A stretch of 64,000 nucleotides of DNA from Planctomycetaceae bacterium. GTDB lineage: Bacteria > Planctomycetota > Planctomycetia > Planctomycetales > Planctomycetaceae. Made by a program: the position numbers and the translations under genes. How positions within the stretch are numbered: the first letter of the stretch is position 1; each line of letters starts with the position of its first letter. The stretch spans positions 1-64,000 of the forward strand of contig JANQSH010000051.1 in assembly GCA_028284145.1 (NCBI GenBank), written 5' to 3'. Under the pieces are notes generated by a model. That model saw only the letters and a list, made by a program, of their open reading frames with translations, had not been told where the DNA came from and searched no databases. This document shows, one piece after another, positions 63,898 to 64,000 of the stretch.

Positions 63898-64000
63898 AGC
63901 AGCAATGGCTGCTTCGTTCTCTTTGCTTCGTGTTTCGGTTTCGAGGTGAGCGTTAATCAGACAGCCACGTGCGACATGAAAGTGGGCGTGCATGGCGATG
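63895..64000 (-). CDS. Partial CDS, C-terminal end only
   Basis: The minus strand reads IAMHAHFHVARGCLINAH then LETETRSKENEAAIAA and stops at TAG (63897-63895), which is the terminus of element copy 13. The 5' part lies outside the window. No family can be assigned from 34 residues. Confidence 0.45.
   Translation of the reverse strand, partial: IAMHAHFHVARGCLINAHLETETRSKENEAAIAA

Noticed and set aside
1-64000. tRNA and rRNA genes
   Set aside because: Looked for acceptor and T-arm patterns in the intergenic regions; none convincing.

Overview
The window looks like chromosomal DNA of a planctomycete (order Planctomycetales or close to it). This is inferred from gene content: a Tat-signal Gfo/Idh/MocA oxidoreductase relic, a hopanoid-pathway hpnE, many lineage-type hypothetical membrane proteins and lipoproteins, a split arginine cluster, and a moderate GC content with intergenic repeats. 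No rRNA or tRNA gene was recognised, so the assignment is not proven.

Layout. Positions 1-3330 hold a type II-C CRISPR array (51 identical 36-bp repeats, 50 spacers, running off the left edge). It is followed by cas2, cas1 and cas9 on the minus strand and a divergent tracrRNA gene (7956-8060) with its own promoter and intrinsic terminator: a complete adaptation and interference locus. From 8.3 to 31 kb is mostly housekeeping: purQ, mutY, a metallo-beta-lactamase-fold hydrolase, a TrkA-type potassium channel, hpnE, a medium-chain dehydrogenase, two hsp20 genes, miaB, an M48 protease lipoprotein, ppa-tag, a DUF547 protein and a LOG protein. A MoxR AAA ATPase (30078) precedes a large uncharacterised partner (31363). 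From 33 to 45 kb come a VOC protein, rhodanese, PhoD-like phosphatase, hydrolase, YjbQ, pepT, bioB, hisS, a zinc-ribbon membrane protein, an EEP-family phosphatase and an orphan MraZ. From 45 to 64 kb come a decayed oxidoreductase, a DPPF methyltransferase, a CPBP protease, a universal stress protein, a candidate small RNA, a rhomboid, pepA, a ferredoxin, murB-murC, argB-argD-argF-rph, and an inverse-autotransporter-like outer-membrane protein.

The most unusual signal is a roughly 102-bp dispersed element present 13 times (12 full-length and one partial). It has TA-flanked imperfect terminal inverted repeats and internal hairpins. There are two subfamilies, whose two ends change together. Five copies sit so exactly at the 3' end of a gene that the element terminus supplies the stop codon, and others lie just 5' of genes. 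Two further short repeat families are also present. Homopolymer tracts (G11 and C11) inside two envelope-protein genes could cause phase variation.
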